This document shows, one piece after another, positions 59,464-64,000 of a stretch of 64,000 nucleotides of DNA. A program made the translations under genes and the position numbers. Position 1 is the first letter of the stretch, and every line of letters starts with the position of its first letter. Under the pieces are notes generated by a model. That model searched no databases and was not told where the DNA came from. It saw only the letters and a list, made by a program, of their open reading frames with translations. Origin of the DNA: Streptomyces sp. CBMA29 (GTDB lineage Bacteria > Actinomycetota > Actinomycetes > Streptomycetales > Streptomycetaceae); the NCBI RefSeq assembly GCF_014596445.1, contig NZ_MECL01000025.1, forward strand, positions 1 to 64,000, written 5' to 3'.

Positions 59464-60807
59464 GTGACGCGCAGCTTTCCGCATCTGGGCTTCGACCCGA
59501 CGCCCGGGGACGTCGAGCGGACCCGCTCGCTGGCCCGGCAGATCGGTGATGTGCACACCGAGTTGAGCACCACGGTCTCCGAACTGGGTCGGCTCGACTG
59601 CGGTTACTGGAAGGGCGAGGCCGCCAGGGCCTTCATTTCCCACATCGACAGCGATGTCACCCCGTTGATCAAGAAGGCGCACGACTCCTTCGGCCGCGCG
59701 TCCAGTGCGCTGGGCCGTTGGGCCGAGCAGCTCCACGGTTTCCAGGCGGAGGCCGACACGCTGGAGCGGGAGGCCGCCACCAAGCAGGGCACGCTCGACC
59801 ACGCGAAGACCTCGGCGGGCATCCCCACGGACAACAGCGTTCCGCACCCGCAGCCTCAGGCGTCCCCCGACCCGGACCCGGCTGCCGCCGCCGACGCGAA
59901 GAAGAAGCAGCAGGCCGTCACCGACGCGAACAACGCGCTGGACGGCGTGCGCCACCGCGCGGAAGAGCTGCACAACCGTTTCACCAGCGCCGCCAACGCG
60001 ATCAGCCACGACCTGGACAAGGCCGGTGACATCGCCCCGGACAAGCCGGGCCTGTTCAGCCGCATGGTGCACGGCATCGAGGACGCCTGGAACGACACGA
60101 TCCAGTGGGTCAAGGACCACGCCGACATGATCAAACTCATCGGCGACCTGCTCAGCGACCTCAGCGGCCTCCTCGGCGTGCTGGCCATCATCACCGCTCC
60201 CTTCGAGCCGCTGGGCGCGATCTTCGCCGCCGCGGCCGTCGTCACCAGCGCCGCCGCGCTGATCACCCACCTGATCGCCATGGCCGCGGGCGCCGACGTG
60301 AGCTGGATGAGTATCGGCTTCGACGCGCTGGGCGCGATACCCGGAATCGGCGCCTTCGCCAAGGGCGCCAAGGTCGCCGACGGAGCCATCGCCGCCACCC
60401 GCGCCGCCGAACTCGGCGAGGGATTCCGCGGAGTCACCACCATCAGCCGGAACTTCGTCGGCAAAGCGGGCGATTTCATCGCCGGTGGCAAGCAGATAAA
60501 GCTGTTCAAGAACGTCACGCTGGAGTTCGGCGGCCTCAAGACCGCCGGGCAGGTCATCTCCGACGGCAAGATCATCAATCGTATGCAGACGGTTTCCGAG
60601 CAGCTTTACCACGGTGGCCAGTTGATCGGCACGAAGGGCATCAAGATGGTCACCGGCGGCCGGGTGGCGATCGACGCGATGAGCAACGTGGGCCGCTCCA
60701 TCGACGTGGGGCTCAAGCTCGCGCCGAAGCTCTACTCGATCCCGCAGCACATCGGCGAGGCCGTCCACCTCGGCGACCGCTTCGACCGGGCGGCCACCGC
60801 CAACTGA
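59464..60807 (+). CDS. WXG-domain protein with hydrophobic hairpin (type VII-like substrate B)
   Basis: A 447-residue protein. Residues about 15-110 form a WXG hairpin with the motif YWKGEAARAF (W49, G51). A Pro/Asp linker spans 121-142, a second coiled-coil part about 143-190, and hydrophobic segments about 231-275. Then comes ADVSWMSIGFDALGAIPGIG, matching CSWLDVGMDIFGLLTMGIGG of cassette A. The C-terminal 145 residues have no known toxin motif. GTG at 59464, 5 nt after the WXG100-like stop. Probable exported effector; the activity is unknown. Confidence 0.78.
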   Translation: MTRSFPHLGFDPTPGDVERTRSLARQIGDVHTELSTTVSELGRLDCGYWKGEAARAFISHIDSDVTPLIKKAHDSFGRASSALGRWAEQLHGFQAEADTLEREAATKQGTLDHAKTSAGIPTDNSVPHPQPQASPDPDPAAAADAKKKQQAVTDANNALDGVRHRAEELHNRFTSAANAISHDLDKAGDIAPDKPGLFSRMVHGIEDAWNDTIQWVKDHADMIKLIGDLLSDLSGLLGVLAIITAPFEPLGAIFAAAAVVTSAAALITHLIAMAAGADVSWMSIGFDALGAIPGIGAFAKGAKVADGAIAATRAAELGEGFRGVTTISRNFVGKAGDFIAGGKQIKLFKNVTLEFGGLKTAGQVISDGKIINRMQTVSEQLYHGGQLIGTKGIKMVTGGRVAIDAMSNVGRSIDVGLKLAPKLYSIPQHIGEAVHLGDRFDRAATAN

Positions 60808-60858
60808 CGACCGGCGCCAACCGGCGACCGGCGACGACCGGCGACGACCGGCGACCGC
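60806..60858. repeat. Short tandem repeats behind WXG protein gene
   Basis: Degenerate copies of GCGACGACCG (exact at 60831-60840 and 60841-60850) fill the start of the 168-bp gap before the next gene. No gene or clear hairpin is present in the rest of the gap. Confidence 0.65.
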
Positions 60859-60975
60859 GTACGGTCGTATCCGCACGGCCGCCGCACGAGGACTCCGCGG
60901 GCGAGGTCGACAGCGATCCCGCACCGTGACGTCGCACAGTGACTCCGCTCAGAGCCGACCGAAAGGCGCACGACG

Positions 60976-61857
60976 ATGGACTGGTTCCCGGATCAGGACG
61001 AATCCACGCTGGTACGTACGCCGATCCGTTTCGCCACCGGTTACGCGCATCCGGTGGCGGGCTCGCGGTGGTTCCGGGACACCGAGCGGCGCGACATCCA
61101 GGCGGAACTGCCGGGCTGGCCCGCCGGGCCGGAGTACGCCCTGCACTCCAAGACGACGCAGAAGGTCGACCGGGTCGGCGGCGGGCTGCTCGGCGGCATC
61201 GTGACCGCGCTGCATGTCGCCGTCGAGGCGGTGACCGGCGGCAACTCGGTGCAGGTCGGCGGGGCGTCGCGGTCGGCGCCGCAGGACCCGGCGAACGAGT
61301 CCGAGGACTTCCCGGTGATGTGGGCCGCGCCGGGGACCGTCGCCCGTACCGTGCCGTGGCAGTTGGACCCGGCGCGCAGCGCGGAGCGCACCCGCGTGGA
61401 CGCGGTCGTCACCGAGCGCCGCTTCCTGCTGCTGGGCGTCGGGCCGGACCTCACGGCGTCCGCCACCGTCCTGTGGGAGACGCCCCGCGAGTCGGTGGGC
61501 GGCGCCGAGCAGTTGGCGTTCAGCGAGGGCGGGCACGATGTGCGCGTCACCTTCACCGACGGGTCGTGGGTGCGACTGTCCACCGGAGCGGCCGACAAAT
61601 TCGCCGGGGTGCTGGCCGAGCGGCGCAAGCCGCTGCCCGAGTCCGAACTGACCGCGGGGCAGCGCGAGCGGCTGGCCCGTTTCGTCGGCGAACTGCCCGC
61701 CACGGCGCAGCCGCCACACGCCTTCCGGCTGGCCAGCGGCGTCGTCCTCGTCGAGTCCCAGGTCCCGGCGAAGGCCGGCAAGGGGCTGTTCGAGACCCAC
61801 TCCGTCATCATGGGCGAGTCCGGCGAACCGGCCCGCCCACAGCCCGGCGACCTCTGA
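60976..61857 (+). CDS. Protein of unknown function, WXG cassette B member
   Basis: A 293-residue soluble protein. N-terminal block WFPDQDESTLVRTPIRFATGYAHPVAGSRWFRDTERRD, a Gly-rich hydrophobic stretch (VGGGLLGGIVTALHVAVEAVTGG) that could be a membrane-associated helix, then a beta-rich domain (ERRFLLLGVGPDLTASATVLWETPR, VRVTFTDGSWVRLSTG) resembling a PH-like fold. No family recognised. It starts a three-gene run with the two following genes and probably serves the WXG pair upstream. Confidence 0.72.
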   Translation: MDWFPDQDESTLVRTPIRFATGYAHPVAGSRWFRDTERRDIQAELPGWPAGPEYALHSKTTQKVDRVGGGLLGGIVTALHVAVEAVTGGNSVQVGGASRSAPQDPANESEDFPVMWAAPGTVARTVPWQLDPARSAERTRVDAVVTERRFLLLGVGPDLTASATVLWETPRESVGGAEQLAFSEGGHDVRVTFTDGSWVRLSTGAADKFAGVLAERRKPLPESELTAGQRERLARFVGELPATAQPPHAFRLASGVVLVESQVPAKAGKGLFETHSVIMGESGEPARPQPGDL

Positions 61858-61997
61858 CCCGGCGGTCCTCGGCCGCCGTCCGAAGCCCCACCGTCCGAAG
61901 CGCCACCGTCCAAGGCCCCACCTCCAAGGCCCCAACGCCCGACGCCCCGACTCCCCTTGACGACCTCTGCCGTCCAGAACCTCTAGGCGAGACCACC

Positions 61998-62837
61998 ATG
62001 ACGACTCCCCCTCCGGACGCCATCACCCCGGAAACCCCCGCCGCGGCGGGCCCGACGGCCGCGACGGACGACACCGGCCCCGACCTCCAGGCCGTCGAGA
62101 TGTCGGACGTCCCCCCGCTGTCCTTCGTCGTCCCCGAGTCCTTCCACGGACTGCCGATCGCGGCCACCCCCGAGGAGCGCGCCGCGCTCGCCGAGGAGTT
62201 CGTACGGGAGATGTACCCGGAGGGCAACGACGACCTGTGGACGCCCGCCGCCCCGTACTACGCGGCGCTCGGCGAGGCGATGGGCGACCGGGGACTCGCG
62301 TACTCCGCGATGGGCCTGTTCTCCATCGACGAGGGCATAGCCCACTGCTCCTTCACGGTCGCCGCGATCGCCTCCGACCACCCCTCCCCCGAGGTCGCCG
62401 CCCTCGGCATCCGGGAGATCCTGGTCCGCGAGGAGACCAACGACGCCCGCTGGCTCGACCTGCCCTGCGGCCCCGCCGTCTCCTGCGTGACCCTGCGCGA
62501 ATACGTCATCGGCGCCGAACTCACCGCCAGCGGCAAAGAGGTCAAGCTCCAGATGGGCCAGGTGCAGGTGTACGTGCCCTTCCCCACCGGCCCCTACACC
62601 GCGGTCTTCACCCTGGACACCGCGGCCGTCAACTACTGGGGCGAGTTCAGCGAGCTGACGATGGCCATCCTGCGCAGCGTCAGCTTCGCGGACGACGACG
62701 GCACGGTCCGGGACGGCCAGACCGTGACGCCGACCGGCCCCGGCGCAGGCGCAAGTGCGGGTGCGGGCGAGGACCCGGGCCCAGGCGCAAGCACCGGCAC
62801 CGGCACCGGCACGACCTCACCGCAGGCCGACCGATGA
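61998..62837 (+). CDS. LPPGW-like family protein, WXG cassette B member
   Basis: A 279-residue protein. A Pro/Thr/Ala-rich leader and a Gly/Ala/Thr-rich tail flank a core of about 190 residues beginning LSFVVPESFHGLPI and ending YTAVFTLDTAAVNYWGEFSELTMAILRSVSF. Start and end blocks align by eye with the 40764-41399 product (TLVLPPGWARIPL; LAVAFSTVGDGDPGSEFTRALAELF), so I treat them as the same family. Its stop overlaps the next start (ATGA). Role unknown; occurrence beside both WXG substrates suggests a dedicated helper or immunity function. Confidence 0.75.
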   Translation: MTTPPPDAITPETPAAAGPTAATDDTGPDLQAVEMSDVPPLSFVVPESFHGLPIAATPEERAALAEEFVREMYPEGNDDLWTPAAPYYAALGEAMGDRGLAYSAMGLFSIDEGIAHCSFTVAAIASDHPSPEVAALGIREILVREETNDARWLDLPCGPAVSCVTLREYVIGAELTASGKEVKLQMGQVQVYVPFPTGPYTAVFTLDTAAVNYWGEFSELTMAILRSVSFADDDGTVRDGQTVTPTGPGAGASAGAGEDPGPGASTGTGTGTTSPQADR

Positions 62838-63613
62838 CGGCGCCGCTTCCCGGCACGTCCCAGGACCCGGAAGCGGCCGGACTCCCCGCCGGATCCCCCA
62901 CCGGATTCGCCCGCGTGTGGGAAGCGGGCCGGATCGGCTCCCCGACCCGCCGCGCCGCCTGGGCACGCTGCGCCGTCACCCTGCTGTTCACCGTGCTCGC
63001 GACCGTCGCGGTCGCGGTCGGCTGGTCGCACGCCACCTACGCGGGCTCCTTCGCGGTGGCGGGCGTCGCCCTGATCGTGGTGACCGCCTCGGTCACCATG
63101 GTGCTGACGCTGTACTGGCTGCACGGCTCCATCGGTCAGGTCATGTACGGTTTCCTCCTTCTGCTCTTCTGCATGTTCGTCGGTGGTTACGCCGTCTCCA
63201 GCGCGCTGTTCGCGGCGCGCGGTGAGGTGTCCACCGGTGTGATCGCCGAGTACACGGACCGCACGACGCTGCGTACGTCCTGGGAGTCGTGCCGGGTCCG
63301 GCTGGACAGCGGCGCCATGGTGGACCGGGAGATCCGCTGCGACCGGGCGTCGGTCGGCAAGCACGTCACCGTGACGCAGGACCCCTCCGGCATCGCCGCC
63401 CCCGCGTTCGGCGACCGCACCGACGGCTCACCCGTCCTCTCCGGCTTCGTCGGCGGCGCCTTCCTCCTGCTCGCCTTCACCATCGTGCGCGCCACCGCCG
63501 CAGGCGAGCGCTACCGGCTGACCGGCACCGCCAGCCCCGCCGAGGGCCCGAACCCCGGCTACTACCCCCGCCGGCTGGCCTCCCCCGAATACGGCTCCCG
63601 CGCCTCCGCCTGA
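62834..63613 (+). CDS. Three-helix membrane protein, WXG cassette B member
   Basis: A 259-residue membrane protein with helices near residues 45-64, 68-92, 103-127 and a late one near 200-217, and an outer or inner loop (about 130-195) with two Cys (WESCRVRLDS, EIRCDRAS). No family recognised. It overlaps the preceding gene by 4 nt and ends the cassette. Position parallels the small membrane protein of cassette A, though sequence likeness is not evident. Confidence 0.72.
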   Translation: MTAPLPGTSQDPEAAGLPAGSPTGFARVWEAGRIGSPTRRAAWARCAVTLLFTVLATVAVAVGWSHATYAGSFAVAGVALIVVTASVTMVLTLYWLHGSIGQVMYGFLLLLFCMFVGGYAVSSALFAARGEVSTGVIAEYTDRTTLRTSWESCRVRLDSGAMVDREIRCDRASVGKHVTVTQDPSGIAAPAFGDRTDGSPVLSGFVGGAFLLLAFTIVRATAAGERYRLTGTASPAEGPNPGYYPRRLASPEYGSRASA

Positions 63614-63657
63614 CCGGACACCGACGCCTGCCTGCCCCAGCGGCAGGGAAGCCGGTC
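63612..63657. terminator. Compound hairpin, likely bidirectional terminator
   Basis: Outer arms GACCGG (63612-63617) and CCGGTC (63652-63657) enclose an inner stem CCTGCC (63631-63636) with GGCAGG (63642-63647). It lies between the convergent membrane protein and hydrolase genes. Confidence 0.45.
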
Positions 63658-63734
63658 GGCACGGCGATCACCACGGCCTCCGGAAGCCCCCCAGCCCCCA
63701 CCACCGCCGGACGCCCCGCCGGACGCCCACGGCC

Positions 63735-64000
63735 TCAGCAGCCCTCCGCCGACCCCGCCGTCTGCGGCTCCGCCAGCGCGCCCCGCAGGAAGCCCTCGAC
63801 CGCCTCGCACCACGCGTCGGGCTGGTCCCACGGGACGAGGTGACCGGCGTCCGGGATCTCCGCGTAGCTGCCCCGGGGCAGCACCCGGACCATCTCCTGG
63901 GCCTCCGCGCGGCCCAGCTCGCCGTCGAGACCGCGGACGACGAGGGCGGGGCAGCCGACCCGCGCCAGCTCGTCCCAGTGGGCGTCACGTATCCAGGGGT
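63735..64000 (-). CDS. Alpha/beta hydrolase, C-terminal fragment (cut by window edge)
   Basis: About 87 C-terminal residues of an alpha/beta hydrolase; the gene continues beyond the right end. The strand-Asp region reads CPALVVRGLDGELGR and the catalytic His lies in IPDAGHLVPWDQPDAW, the usual layout near the end of this fold. The last residues (LAEPQTAGSAEGC) are a polar tail. Substrate class cannot be told from the fragment. Confidence 0.82.
   Translation of the reverse strand, partial: PWIRDAHWDELARVGCPALVVRGLDGELGRAEAQEMVRVLPRGSYAEIPDAGHLVPWDQPDAWCEAVEGFLRGALAEPQTAGSAEGC

Noticed and set aside
1..64000. Mobile elements, prophage, CRISPR arrays, tRNA or rRNA genes
   Set aside because: No transposase or integrase motifs, no regularly spaced repeats and no tRNA-like cloverleaf were found by eye.

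Overview
The window looks like chromosomal DNA of a Streptomyces-type actinomycete. It is very GC-rich with strong G/C preference at third codon positions, uses many GTG starts, and carries typical streptomycete genes: an NsdA-like regulator, an ECF sigma factor with a zinc-finger anti-sigma partner, RsbW- and STAS-type anti-sigma components, a CGNR regulator, a Tad pilus locus and WXG100 proteins. No tRNA, rRNA, CRISPR array or transposase was seen. Assignments rest on reading motifs by eye; no database search was run.

Region 1 (about 1-24.2 kb) is a CoA-dependent catabolic cluster. It encodes parts of four acyl-CoA dehydrogenases, a cysteine-less thiolase/lipid-transfer protein with a DUF35 partner (as in steroid side-chain aldolases), a DoxX-like membrane protein, a flavin monooxygenase, an ADP-forming acyl-CoA synthetase, an AMP-forming CoA ligase, a PaaG-like crotonase, a flavin reductase, three SDRs, a zinc alcohol dehydrogenase, and two hydrolases (cyclase family and ACMSD-type amidohydrolase) that could open rings. 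An MFS permease and a divergent AraC/DJ-1 regulator sit in the middle. Nearly every transcription unit starts at an imperfect palindrome, TCTGACG-N3-CGTCAGA; eleven copies occur at eight places. The layout suggests one regulon controlled by a repressor that is not itself encoded in the window. Unrelated genes in or next to this region are a secreted trypsin-like protease, a small membrane protein and an RsbW-like kinase.

Region 2 (24.2-40.1 kb) is housekeeping and regulatory: a STAS antagonist, an ECF sigma factor with a fused anti-sigma/MDMPI-like protein, purU, an orphan solute-binding lipoprotein, a serine beta-lactamase-like hydrolase, a Gln/Pro-rich single-pass membrane protein, an NsdA-like TPR regulator divergent from a prim-pol protein, a two-gene ABC exporter, and an MFS efflux gene divergent from a CGNR regulator across a symmetrical four-repeat operator.

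Region 3 (40.1-63.6 kb) is the most unusual. A complete-looking Tad (type IVb) pilus operon without a prepilin peptidase (SAF/CpaB, CpaE-like, TadA/CpaF, TadB, TadC, Flp pilin, two TadE, TadG) runs leftward and ends in a 1028-residue membrane-spanning LysM protein with a cytoplasmic SARP/BTAD-like end. Divergent from it is a 1512-residue EssC/EccC-type FtsK-SpoIIIE ATPase with an N-terminal beta-grasp-like and FHA-like segment. On both outer sides lie similar cassettes: a WXG100-type small protein, a larger WXG-domain protein with a hydrophobic hairpin, a protein of an LPPGW-like family and a small membrane protein. I infer a duplicated type VII-like substrate cassette built around one ATPase, next to a pilus. 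The window ends inside an alpha/beta hydrolase gene.
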